Assembly: GCF_004765605.1 (NCBI RefSeq)
Contig: NZ_SRLC01000001.1
Coordinates: forward strand, 1,426,001 to 1,490,000
From: Hymenobacter aquaticus
Lineage (GTDB): Bacteria > Bacteroidota > Bacteroidia > Cytophagales > Hymenobacteraceae
DNA: 64,000 nt
Direction: 5' to 3'
Part shown: piece after piece, positions 51,798-60,199 of the stretch
Position numbering within the stretch: position 1 is the stretch's first letter
How the letters are laid out: each line of letters begins with the position of its first letter
Made by a program: the position numbers and the translations under genes
Notes under the pieces: model-generated
Database searches by the model: none
Told to the model about the DNA's origin: nothing
Seen by the model: only the letters and a program-made list of their open reading frames with translations

Positions 51798-52768
51798 GAA
51801 TAGTGTTGCTTCTGCTCCTGCTGGTATTGGCCGACTGGACCAGCCTGACCCGCATCCGGGACCGAAACGCGGTGGTCCAGCAAGCCCAGCAGGCATTCGG
51901 CCGCGGCCAGTTTGACCGGGCGGCGCAGCTCTACCGGCGCGCCATCGACGAGCTGGGGGGCGCCCAGGATGAGCTGCTGCTACTTAATATGGGCCATGCC
52001 TACGCCCGGGCCGGCCGGCCAACCCAGGCGCGGGCCGCTTACGGGCGGCTGGTTGCCAGCCAGCAGGCCCCGGTACGCAGCATTGCCCGCCAACAGCTGG
52101 GCGTGCTGGCGGCGCAGAAAGGCAAGTATGCCGAAGCCGTGAGCCTGCTGCGCCAAGCCCTGCTGGCTGACCCTACCAATACGGAAGCGCGCTACAACTA
52201 CGAGGTGCTGCGCGACTACTTGGCCCGCACGCCCAACGAGCCCCGGATTCCGCCGGCGCCCCAGCCGAAAAGCCCCGATACTAAACCCGATGATGCGCCG
52301 AGCAAGGCCAACCAGCCCGGCCAGGACCAGCAGGGCCAACTGCCCGACCCCGCCCAGCCCGACGACCCGCGCAACAGCCCCACGCCGCGCCCCGACCCAC
52401 GCGGGCAGCGCGACCCGAGCCAGGCCGGCTCCGGCGCGGGCAACCAGACCGCCGACAACTTTCAGCCCGGCGCGGGCCCGCAGCAGCGCGTGGCGCAGGG
52501 CACGGAGCCCGGCCGCACCCGCGGCCTGGGCGCGGCCGCCGAAGACACCCAGCGCCAGGGCGCGGCCAGCCGCCAGCCCGGTACCGAACAGGCTTCCCTG
52601 ACCGATACCCAGTTCCAGACGCAGCGCGAAAGGCTACAGCAGATGAACCTCAGCGCCGGGCAGGCGCGGCAACTGCTCGATGCCCTGGGCACCGCCGAAG
52701 AGCAGTATCTGCAGCAGATGCCGCGCCGCACCGCCAAAAAACCTGATCCAAAAAAGCCGACCTGGTAG
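51794..52768 (+). CDS. TPR protein of the Bat system (BatC/BatE-like)
   Basis: A 324-residue protein. It has an N-terminal hydrophobic signal (IVLLLLLLVLADW), then about three TPR units (QQAFGRGQFDRAAQLYRRAI, LNMGHAYARAGRPTQARAAY, GVLAAQKGKYAEAVSLLRQA) over residues 30-145. The remainder is Pro/Gln/Asp/Gly-rich and disordered, ending in a short helix and KKPDPKKPTW. Coupled by a 4-bp overlap with the VWA gene; the pair is presumed to work as a membrane complex. Confidence 0.87.
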   Translation: MRIVLLLLLLVLADWTSLTRIRDRNAVVQQAQQAFGRGQFDRAAQLYRRAIDELGGAQDELLLLNMGHAYARAGRPTQARAAYGRLVASQQAPVRSIARQQLGVLAAQKGKYAEAVSLLRQALLADPTNTEARYNYEVLRDYLARTPNEPRIPPAPQPKSPDTKPDDAPSKANQPGQDQQGQLPDPAQPDDPRNSPTPRPDPRGQRDPSQAGSGAGNQTADNFQPGAGPQQRVAQGTEPGRTRGLGAAAEDTQRQGAASRQPGTEQASLTDTQFQTQRERLQQMNLSAGQARQLLDALGTAEEQYLQQMPRRTAKKPDPKKPTW

Positions 52769-52920
52769 GCTGCCCGCCCCAGTGGGCTACCCCGCGCACC
52801 CCGCTGATTTGGTGGGCTGGCCCTGCCTATTTGGGGCGGATGGGCGGCGGCACTGGCTGCAAGCAGCGTAATTCGTACTTTTAACCCGTCATTCACCCCA
52901 AACTCCCACCCTTTCTACTT

Positions 52921-54102
52921 ATGCAAACCAGAGAAGTATATATCATTTCGGCCGTGCGCACGCCTATTGGCAGCTTCGGCGGCAGCCTGGCCTCGTTGTC
53001 GGCCACTGAGCTGGGCGCTATTGCCCTGAAGGGCGCGCTGGAAAAAGCCGGCGTCGACCCCAAGGAAGTGGAGCAGGTGATTATGGGCAACGTTATTTCG
53101 GCCAACCTGGGCCAGGCACCGGCCCGGCAGGCCGCCAAGAAAGCCGGCTTGCCCGATACGGTCGAGTGCACGACCGTTAATAAGGTGTGCGCCTCGGGCA
53201 CCAAGGCCATCATGTTTGCCGCCCAGGCCATCATGCTGGGACAGGCCGACGTGATTCTGGCCGGCGGCATGGAAAGCATGTCGAACGTGCCGTACTACCT
53301 CGACAAGGCCCGTTTCGGCGCCAAGTATGGCCACGGCCAGATGATTGACGGCCTGATGAAGGACGGCCTGTGGGACCCCTACAACGACTATGCTATGGGC
53401 AACGCGGCCGAGCACACGGCCAAGGAAATGGGCTTCACCCGCGAGCAGCAGGATGAGTTTGCCATTGAGTCGTACACGCGCAGCGCCAAAGCAGCCAAGG
53501 AAGGCAAGAAAAAAGACGAAATCGTGCCCGTAACCATCGAAAGCCGGGGCAAAACCACGGTTATCGAAGACGACGAGGAGTACCTGAAAGTAGACTTCAC
53601 CAAAGTAGCCGGCCTGCGCCCCGCCTTCACCAAGGACGGCACCGTGACGGCCGCCAACGCCTCGACCCTGAACGACGGCGCCGCCGCCATCCTGCTCATG
53701 AGCAAGGAGAAGGCCGAGGCGCTGGGCGTAACGCCGATTGGCAAAATCCGGGGCTTCGCCGATGCCGAGCAGGCCCCCGAGTGGTTTACCACCTCTCCTT
53801 CCCTGGCCATTCCGAAGGCGCTGAAAAACGCCGGCGTAGAAGCCAGCGAAGTGGATTTCTACGAAATCAACGAGGCTTTCTCGGTGGTTTCGCTGGCCAA
53901 CAACAAGCTGCTGAACCTAGAGGGCACCAAGGTAAACGTGTACGGCGGGGCCGTGTCGCTGGGCCACCCGCTCGGGGCTTCCGGCGCGCGCATCGTGACG
54001 ACGCTGATGAACGTGCTCAAAAACGAGGGCGGCAAAATCGGCGTTACCGGCATCTGCAACGGCGGGGGCGGCGCCTCCAGCCTGGTTGTGGAGCGGCTGT
54101 AA
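52921..54102 (+). CDS. Acetyl-CoA C-acetyltransferase (thiolase)
   Basis: A 393-residue enzyme. The acyl-accepting nucleophile is Cys90 in NKVCASGTKA. The catalytic His lies in GGAVSLGHPLGASGARI and the second Cys in GICNGGGGAS. The standard start ISAVRTPIGSFGGSL is preserved. It condenses or cleaves acetoacetyl-CoA or 3-ketoacyl-CoA. The length fits biosynthetic thiolases such as AtoB/PhaA. No other beta-oxidation or PHB gene is adjacent, so the pathway is undetermined. Confidence 0.93.
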   Translation: MQTREVYIISAVRTPIGSFGGSLASLSATELGAIALKGALEKAGVDPKEVEQVIMGNVISANLGQAPARQAAKKAGLPDTVECTTVNKVCASGTKAIMFAAQAIMLGQADVILAGGMESMSNVPYYLDKARFGAKYGHGQMIDGLMKDGLWDPYNDYAMGNAAEHTAKEMGFTREQQDEFAIESYTRSAKAAKEGKKKDEIVPVTIESRGKTTVIEDDEEYLKVDFTKVAGLRPAFTKDGTVTAANASTLNDGAAAILLMSKEKAEALGVTPIGKIRGFADAEQAPEWFTTSPSLAIPKALKNAGVEASEVDFYEINEAFSVVSLANNKLLNLEGTKVNVYGGAVSLGHPLGASGARIVTTLMNVLKNEGGKIGVTGICNGGGGASSLVVERL

Positions 54103-54146
54103 GCAGTTGATTTTCGCGGGCGGCTCACGCCGGACCCGTATCTTTG

Positions 54147-54180
54147 TAAAAAGCCGCTCTACCTAAGGGCGGCTTTTTAT
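54147..54180 (+). terminator. Intrinsic terminator after the thiolase gene
   Basis: AAAAAGCCGC (54148-54157) pairs with GCGGCTTTTT (54169-54178). A TATCTTTG box (54139-54146) directly precedes it. Confidence 0.85.
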
Positions 54181-54278
54181 TTGCCACCGGCTCTGGCAAA
54201 CTAAAGCTGGCTGGCTTAGCGTTTGCAGGCACAGGCGGAAACCAACGGGGTTTCTTTGCTTTCCTTCCCTCCTATCCG

Positions 54279-55706
54279 ATGACCGTACCTTCCTTGCTTT
54301 CTTCCCGATTCTGGCTGCTGGCGGCCCTGGGCCTGCTGTCGGCCCAAGGCGCGCAGGCGCAAAAGCTGCGCCGCCTGGTTTCTTACTACGACTCGACCAA
54401 CACCCAGAAGCGCGAGGTATACGGCGCCCTGGTGGCCGGCGACACCGTGCTGGAGGGCCCCTACAAGCGCTTTTACCGCTCGGGCAAGCTGGAAGCCCAG
54501 ACGCGCTACGCCGGCGGCAAGCGCGACTCGGCCTACGTCGAGTTTCACCCCAGCGGCAAGCGGCGGCTGGAAGTAACCTACCGCCAGGGCACGCGCCAGG
54601 GCCCGTTCAAGACGTACTACGAATCGGGTAAGGTGGCCCAGGAAGGCACCTACGAAAACGACCAGCCCACCGGCACGCTCCGCTACTACCACCCCAGCGG
54701 CGAAGTGAAGCTCGAAACTACGCTCAACAACGGTCAGCCGGCCGGGGTGGTGCGCGAGCTGTACGCCGACGGCAAGCCCAAGGCCGAAATCACCTACGAC
54801 AACGGGCAGGCCAACGGGCCGGTGAAAACCTACTACCCCAACGGCCAGCTCCAGAGCGAAGCCACCTTTAGCCGCGGCCTGCTGGCGGGGCCCTACAAAA
54901 CCTACTACGACAACGGGCAAGTCGAAACCGAGGTGCTGGCCGACCGTACCGGCCGGGGCAGCTACCGCAGCTACTACCGCTCGGGCAAGCTGCGCACCGA
55001 GGGCACCTACGTGGCCTCCAACCTGAGCGGACGGGCCGTGAAAAACCCCTTGGGCGACGATCTGACCAAGCAGGCCCGGCAGATGACCGGCGGCACGGCC
55101 AACCTGGAAGGCCCCGCCAAGGCCTACTACGAAAGCGGGGCCCTGAAAAGCAAGATGACCTACCGCAACGGCGTGCTCAACGGCCCCCAGCAGGACTTCT
55201 ACGAGTCGGGCAAGCCGGAGCAAACCATCGAGTATTCCAACCAGGCCCGGGACCGGAAAATCACGCTGTACTACGAGGACGGCATGGCCAAGGGCGAGCA
55301 GCTCTACAAGAACGGGCAGCCCAGCGGCACCTGGCGCACGTTTTTCCCCGGCGGCAAGCAGGTGCAGACCCAGGAAAGCTACGTGAACGGCAAGCTGGGC
55401 GGCGAAAAGCTGACGTACTACGACAACGGCGCGGTGCAAAACAAGCTGCTGTATGAAAACGGCCGGCCCGTAGGCATTGGTCGGGAGTTCTACAGCTCGG
55501 GCAAGCCCAAATCGGAAACCACGTACCTGAAAGGCGTGAAAGCCGGGGCCTTCAAGCAGCTGCGCGAAGACGGCACCACCGAAATCAGCGGGGCCTTCCG
55601 CAACAACCGCGAAACCGGCGTCTGGACCTACTTCGGGCCGGACGGCAAGGCCGTGACCAAAAAAGTAACGTTCCGCAACGGCCAGGAAGTAAAAGCCGGC
55701 AAGTAG
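54279..55706 (+). CDS. Secreted MORN/YwqK-type repeat protein
   Basis: A 475-residue protein with a signal peptide (FWLLAALGLLSAQGAQA, then QKLR). The rest is about 18 MORN-like units of ~22-24 residues (GPYKRFYRSGKLEAQTRY, GPFKTYYESGKVAQEGTY, GPVKTYYPNGQLQSEATF, GTWRTFFPGGKQVQTQ and so on), forming a long beta-meander. Such 'YwqK antitoxin family' proteins are common in Bacteroidota. Despite the family name no toxin partner is present. The location is probably periplasm or outer membrane. Confidence 0.88.
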   Translation: MTVPSLLSSRFWLLAALGLLSAQGAQAQKLRRLVSYYDSTNTQKREVYGALVAGDTVLEGPYKRFYRSGKLEAQTRYAGGKRDSAYVEFHPSGKRRLEVTYRQGTRQGPFKTYYESGKVAQEGTYENDQPTGTLRYYHPSGEVKLETTLNNGQPAGVVRELYADGKPKAEITYDNGQANGPVKTYYPNGQLQSEATFSRGLLAGPYKTYYDNGQVETEVLADRTGRGSYRSYYRSGKLRTEGTYVASNLSGRAVKNPLGDDLTKQARQMTGGTANLEGPAKAYYESGALKSKMTYRNGVLNGPQQDFYESGKPEQTIEYSNQARDRKITLYYEDGMAKGEQLYKNGQPSGTWRTFFPGGKQVQTQESYVNGKLGGEKLTYYDNGAVQNKLLYENGRPVGIGREFYSSGKPKSETTYLKGVKAGAFKQLREDGTTEISGAFRNNRETGVWTYFGPDGKAVTKKVTFRNGQEVKAGK

Positions 55707-55747
55707 TCCCGGTTTTGGCGGCCTAGCCCGTCTTTCCCCCGCATAAG

Positions 55748-55792
55748 CACCCCACCGTCAGGCGCGAAGCCCGGCGGTGGGGTTTCTTTTTT
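55748..55792 (+). terminator. Terminator after the MORN-repeat gene
   Basis: CCCCACCG (55750-55757) pairs with CGGTGGGG (55775-55782), followed by TTTCTTTTTT. Confidence 0.85.
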
Positions 55793-56009
55793 CAGGTAGT
55801 AATATTCTATAAAACAGATACTTACTACACAACTAGCAGATAACCCACAAAAATAATTCGGGCCGCAGGCAGCCCTTTCCCCATGCGCTCCATCTTATTG
55901 GGTGTGATGCAGGAGATAGTACAGGAAGGGATGGGCAAACTACAATTCGACCCCGTTTTTCCCTTGTAAATGCAAGGATTTTCACTGAAAGGAAAATAAA
56001 TTTTAAAAC

Positions 56010-56044
56010 TACCTTGCATCACATAGTACCATATGTTACCTTTG
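56010..56044 (+). promoter_or_regulatory. Promoter with operator-like box, copy 1
   Basis: TTG (56014-56016), 20 bp, TACCTTTG (56037-56044). The -33 element is embedded in a 21-bp box (56010-56030; TACCTTGC, then CACATAGTACC) repeated with one change at 57347-57367. The box is roughly symmetric (TACC...GTAcC ends), suggesting a dimeric regulator. Confidence 0.75.
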
Positions 56045-56289
56045 TCATGTTCTTCCACTCTGCCTAGCGGGGAGTCGCCACAAAGCCCCTCCCCCACCGA
56101 CTGCCAGGCAGTGTAGTCCCGGCCTACTACCGGAGCCTGACCCTCAGCACGTTGCACCAGCAGCGGCTCTTCGGGCTTGAGCATACCCTCTTTCTGCATC
56201 GACCGGCTACTCCTCCGGAACAGATCCGCGGCTGTTTGGACGCGCCCTGGCTGGCCTTTGCCCTCATTCTCCCTTTTTCTCTTACTGCC

Positions 56290-56676
56290 ATGAACTCCTC
56301 CTCCTTCTTCCGTTCCCTTGCTGCCTGTCTGTTTGCCGCCCTGCTGATTTCGGGCGTGCAGAGCTCCTCTTCCACCGCCCAGCACGGCACCCTGACCGGC
56401 GTACTGCGGGACGCCGACACGCACGAGCCGATTCCGGGCACCAACGTGGTGCTGCTCAGCAGCCGCGTCAACACCCTGATTCGCAGCGCCAAAACCCGCG
56501 CCGATGGTACTTTCTGCCTGAAAGACGTGCCGTTTGGCTCCTACACCCTCCGCACCACCGTGCTGGGCTACCAGCCCAACCAGCCCCAGCTGACTTTCCG
56601 GCCCCAACAGGCCAACGTGGCCCTGGGCACCCTGAGCCTGCAGCCCATGAACTCCAACATGCTGGCCTTTAACTAG
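56290..56676 (+). CDS. Secreted carboxypeptidase-regulatory-like domain protein
   Basis: A 128-residue protein from ATG 56290. A signal peptide (SLAACLFAALLISGVQS) precedes a single CarboxypepD_reg beta-sandwich (GTLTGVLRDADTHEPIPGTNVVLL, GTFCLKDVPFGSYTLRTTVLGY). The same domain begins the outer-membrane protein at 57643, and both share their promoter box and part of the leader. It therefore looks like a shortened paralogue or a co-regulated partner. The upstream in-frame codons lie in the leader and are not used. Confidence 0.82.
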   Translation: MNSSSFFRSLAACLFAALLISGVQSSSSTAQHGTLTGVLRDADTHEPIPGTNVVLLSSRVNTLIRSAKTRADGTFCLKDVPFGSYTLRTTVLGYQPNQPQLTFRPQQANVALGTLSLQPMNSNMLAFN

Positions 56677-56765
56677 CAACCAACGCTTCCCGCTTTCTTG
56701 CATGACTTCGGCGTTTGCCGGGGTGCTTTCAACCCAACTCTCACACTCTCTTGCCTTACTGCGCT

Positions 56766-57143
56766 ATGAAAACTTCCCTGATTTCCCGCCTGAGCCTGCT
56801 GGCCGTTGCCTTTGGCCTCTCCATCACGATGGCCAACGCCCAAACTTCGGTGTACACCGAAGACGGCAAACAGCCCGGCACCGGCTACTGGTCCATCGAA
56901 ACCGACCAGGCCCGCCGCGACTACAGCGTGGTGCGCTTCTACAACGCCCAGCACGAGAAAATTTACGAGGAGCGGCTCAACGACCTCTGCCTGGACCCCA
57001 GCCGGGGCACAACCGCCTGCCGCCGCACGGCCCGCATGCTCAGCAACGCCCTGGTGCAGGTGCAGCAAACCCGCAACAACTCGATGGTGACGAACGGGCT
57101 GGGTTTTCAGCGGCGCGCCCAGCGGATTTACGCTTCGCGCTAG
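56766..57143 (+). CDS. Small secreted protein of unknown function
   Basis: A 125-residue protein from ATG 56766 with a signal peptide (LSLLAVAFGLSITMANA, then QTSV). The mature part has a beta-rich start (GTGYWSIETDQARRDYSVVRFYNAQHEKIYEERL) and two Cys that may form a disulfide (DLCLDPSRGTTAC). I do not recognise a family. It lies 89 bp after the 56290 gene and is probably transcribed from the same promoter. Confidence 0.72.
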   Translation: MKTSLISRLSLLAVAFGLSITMANAQTSVYTEDGKQPGTGYWSIETDQARRDYSVVRFYNAQHEKIYEERLNDLCLDPSRGTTACRRTARMLSNALVQVQQTRNNSMVTNGLGFQRRAQRIYASR

Positions 57144-57642
57144 CCAGCCCCCGACCAAGGATATACTCAGCGGGCGGCGGGAGCCGGGCCCGGCTCCTAC
57201 TGCCTGCTGAGGGCCCTTGTCCTGTCTCTTTACCCCTGATTCATGGCGCAACCGGCGCCATGCCCTGCCGCCGGCGGCACGCACGTAATTGTTTTTGAGC
57301 TGCTTACCTCACCTTACAGCCGGAAACAATTATTTTTTTATCAAGGTACCTTGCGTCACATAGTACCTTCTACTATATTTGTCTTAGTAATTCGCCGCTC
57401 CCTCTTTTGCTTTGGTTTACGACCAAAGAGCCGGACCCGGGTTTCGCCACGGGCGCGTTGCAGCACCTGCGGCGGATAAGCTGACCACCATCGGCTTTTC
57501 CGTGGAGCGTGGCCCCGGGAACTGGTTGAGGAGCGTTCCTGCCCTTTGTTTTGAATGCCTGCGCAAAGGCACCCCAGCGGATCCGCGGCCGCCTGGACTG
57601 GCCAGTCTTTGCCCTGTTTTTCCACTCCCTACTTCTCTCGCC
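57144..57642 (+). other. 499-bp region holding the promoter and long leader of the outer-membrane protein gene
   Basis: The promoter is at 57347-57381 and the leader of ~255 nt ends at the ATG 57643. GATCCGCGGC at 57580-57589 lies 63 bp before the start codon, mirroring 56223-56232 (67 bp before its start). Although an open frame continues upstream to 57412, no signal peptide or domain is found before 57643. Confidence 0.6.
57347..57381 (+). promoter_or_regulatory. Promoter with operator-like box, copy 2
   Basis: TTG (57351-57353), 20 bp, TATATTTG (57374-57381). The 21-bp box 57347-57367 matches 56010-56030 with a single A/G change and sits in the same place over the -33 element. Confidence 0.75.
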
Positions 57643-60090
57643 ATGACCTTCTCGTCTACTTTCAACCGGGCCCTGTGGTGCCTGGGGTTGCTGCTTACGC
57701 TCTTGCCCCTGGGCTTGCAGGCCCAGACAAATGGCTCAATTTCAGGTGTTTTGCTGGATAAAACCACCAACCAGCCCCTGCCGTTTGCCAACGTGGTGGT
57801 GCTGCGGGGCCAGGATTCGACGCTGGTAAACGGGGCGCAGACCAGTGAAGCCGGGGCCTTTGCCATTGAGCAGCTGGCGGCGGGCACTTACCTGGTGCGG
57901 GCCACGGTGCTGGGCTACCAGCCCCTGCGCCAGACGGTGACGCTGACCGTCGCCGCGCCAGCGGCGCACCTGGGCTCCCTGAAGCTGCTGCCGACGGCCA
58001 CGCAGCTGGCGGGCGTGACGGTGCGGGGCGAGCGGGCCGCCGTGGTCGACAACCTGGATAAGAAGGTAATCAACGTGGAAAAAGACCTTGCCAGCGTGGG
58101 CGGCACGGCCGTCAACGTGCTGCAGAACGTGCCGTCCGTGTCGGTGGACCAGAGCGGGACGGTGAGCATGCGCGGCAGCAGCAACATCACGGTGCTGATT
58201 GACGGCAAGCCTTCCGGGGCCGCCAACGGGGGCATCGGCACCCGCCTGGAGCAGATTCCGGCCAGCGCCATTGAGAAGGTGGAAGTCGTGACTAACCCCT
58301 CGGCCCGCTACGACGCGGCCGGCTCGGGGGGCGTCATCAACATTATTTTGAAAAAGCAGCGCAAGGACGGCTGGAACGGGCAGGCCGTAGCCAATCTGGG
58401 CACGGCCGAGAAGTACAACACTTCCCTGAGCCTGAACCGCCACCGGGGCAACATGAACCTGTTTGGCAGCTACAACGGCCGCGACGACCGGTACCGCAAC
58501 ACCAACACCATCGACCAGACGGCCCTGGTTCAGGACCAGCGCATCACGATTGACCAAACGGGCCGGGGGCTGCGCCACAACTCCTCCCACGACGCCCGCC
58601 TGGGGCTGGACTACACCCTCAGTCCCGAGCAGACCCTGACGCTTACGGCCGAGCCCCACCTGAACTCGGGCCTGAACCGCACCACCCAGCAAACGGACGT
58701 GAACGGCGAAAACCAGGAAAATAACCAGCGCGTGACCGAAAGCGTGAAAACCCTGGACGTATCGTCGGACTACAAGCGCACCTGGGCCGCCCACAAGGGC
58801 CGCGAAATGACGGCCAACCTGGGCTACACCAACCTGTGGGCCAACGTGGTGGTGGCCCAGCAGCTGACCACCAGCGCCGGCCCCGACCCCGAGTGGAAGC
58901 AGGATCTGGGCGTGCGGCTCCAGGCCGTGTACGGCCAGCTCGACTACACCCACCCCCTCGACTCGACCAGCCGCCTGGACCTGGGCTACAAAGGCCAGTG
59001 GCAAACCAACGACGGCACCGCCGACTTCCTGCTCCAGAACCTGGAGCGCCCCACCGACTACACCCGCCAGGCCGACCGCTCGGTAGCCTACACGTTTCAG
59101 GAAGACCTGCACGCCGGCTACGCTACCTACCAGCTACAGCGCGGCCAGTGGAGCTACCAGGGTGGCGTGCGGGCCGAATACACCCGCACCCAGGGTCACG
59201 TCGAAAACGGTCTGGGGGCTTTTCGCCTCAACTACCTCAACCTGTTTCCCTCGGCCTCGGTGGTGCGCACTCTGCCCGGCGACCAGCGCCTGCAGCTCAG
59301 CTACGCCCGCCGCCTGAACCGGCCCGGTTTCATGCAGCTGCTGGCCTTCCCGCTCTACAACGACCAGCGCTTCTACCGCCTCGGTACTCCCAGCCTGCGG
59401 CCCGAGTACATCAACGCCTTCGAGCTGGGCCACCAGGTGTCGATGGGCGGGGCCAGCCTGAGCTCCACGCTGTTTTACCGCCGGACCACCAGCGCCATCC
59501 AGCGCCTGCGCGAAGTAGACGAAGCCGCTACGGCCCTGAACCCGGAGGTGGGCGTCGTGACGAAGGAGTACTTCCGCAACTTCGGCCAGAACGAAACCTA
59601 CGGTGCCGAGCTGAGCCTGAATCAGCCCCTGGCCAAGTGGTGGCGCCTAACGGCCAGCGGCTCTTTGTTCCGCAGCACCGTCACGGCCCTGGCCAACACC
59701 GAAGCCAGCCGCAGCAACCTCAGCGGCACGGCCCGGCTGATGAACAGCTTCACGCCCACCGCCAAGCTCGACGTGCAGGTAACGGGCACCTACCGCGCCG
59801 CCGTCATCACGCCCCAGGGCCGTTTGCTGCCCCAGGGCGGCATCGACGTGGCCCTGCGTCAGAAGCTGTTTGCCGACCGGGCCGCCCTCACGCTGCGGGT
59901 CAGCGACATTCTCAACACCCAGCGCCAGCGCATCGAAGCCTTCGGCGACAATGGCTACCGGGCCACCTACGTCAACAAGTACGAAACGCGGGTGGGCTAC
60001 CTGGGCTTCAGCTGGTACTTCGGCTCGAACAAGCCCCCGAAGAAAATCGAAGCGGCCCCGCAGGGCGGTGGCGGCGGCTTCGGGGGCTAA
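57643..60090 (+). CDS. Outer-membrane beta-barrel protein (CarboxypepD_reg, plug, OMP_b-brl_3 type)
   Basis: An 815-residue protein with a signal peptide (LGLLLTLLPLGLQA, then QTNG). Residues ~28-110 form a CarboxypepD_reg domain (GSISGVLLDKTTNQPLPFANVVV). Residues ~120-220 form a TonB-receptor-like plug (VLQNVPSVSVDQSGTVSMRG, then VVTNPSARYDAAGSGGVINI). The rest is a barrel of the OMP_b-brl_3 family (RLNRPGFMQLLAFP, YFRNFGQNETYGAELSL). The tail is Gly-rich (GGGGGFGG) after the last aromatic strand. It is not a SusC-like receptor, and no SusD gene follows. Members of this family are often controlled by PadR-type regulators. Confidence 0.9.
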   Translation: MTFSSTFNRALWCLGLLLTLLPLGLQAQTNGSISGVLLDKTTNQPLPFANVVVLRGQDSTLVNGAQTSEAGAFAIEQLAAGTYLVRATVLGYQPLRQTVTLTVAAPAAHLGSLKLLPTATQLAGVTVRGERAAVVDNLDKKVINVEKDLASVGGTAVNVLQNVPSVSVDQSGTVSMRGSSNITVLIDGKPSGAANGGIGTRLEQIPASAIEKVEVVTNPSARYDAAGSGGVINIILKKQRKDGWNGQAVANLGTAEKYNTSLSLNRHRGNMNLFGSYNGRDDRYRNTNTIDQTALVQDQRITIDQTGRGLRHNSSHDARLGLDYTLSPEQTLTLTAEPHLNSGLNRTTQQTDVNGENQENNQRVTESVKTLDVSSDYKRTWAAHKGREMTANLGYTNLWANVVVAQQLTTSAGPDPEWKQDLGVRLQAVYGQLDYTHPLDSTSRLDLGYKGQWQTNDGTADFLLQNLERPTDYTRQADRSVAYTFQEDLHAGYATYQLQRGQWSYQGGVRAEYTRTQGHVENGLGAFRLNYLNLFPSASVVRTLPGDQRLQLSYARRLNRPGFMQLLAFPLYNDQRFYRLGTPSLRPEYINAFELGHQVSMGGASLSSTLFYRRTTSAIQRLREVDEAATALNPEVGVVTKEYFRNFGQNETYGAELSLNQPLAKWWRLTASGSLFRSTVTALANTEASRSNLSGTARLMNSFTPTAKLDVQVTGTYRAAVITPQGRLLPQGGIDVALRQKLFADRAALTLRVSDILNTQRQRIEAFGDNGYRATYVNKYETRVGYLGFSWYFGSNKPPKKIEAAPQGGGGGFGG

Positions 60091-60199
60091 CCGGCCAGCC
60101 CAAGGCCTTTCCTTAACCGGCCGCGCCAACTGCGCCAAAAGAATAAAATAACCCTGCCGCTTCCCTGCTTTCCCCTGCTACCACCGTTCTGCTACCTGA

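Larger units (their letters stand above)
55707..56289 (+). other. 583-bp region: terminator, promoter/operator and long leader of the 56290 gene
   Basis: After the terminator (55748-55792) lies an AT-rich stretch to ~56000. A TGTGATGCAGG half-match to the reverse of the promoter box occurs at 55903-55913. The promoter is at 56010-56044 and its ~240-nt leader runs to 56289. The leader's last ~67 nt share GATCCGCGGC and surrounding sequence with the leader at 57580. No coding sequence is supported. Confidence 0.6.

Noticed and set aside
54279-55706. MORN-repeat gene annotated as an antitoxin
   Set aside because: The YwqK family name is inherited; no toxin gene is adjacent and the protein is secreted.
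57412-57642. 77-codon upstream extension of the outer-membrane protein
   Set aside because: It would bury the signal peptide at 57643 inside the protein, and the segment matches the non-coding leader of the 56290 gene.
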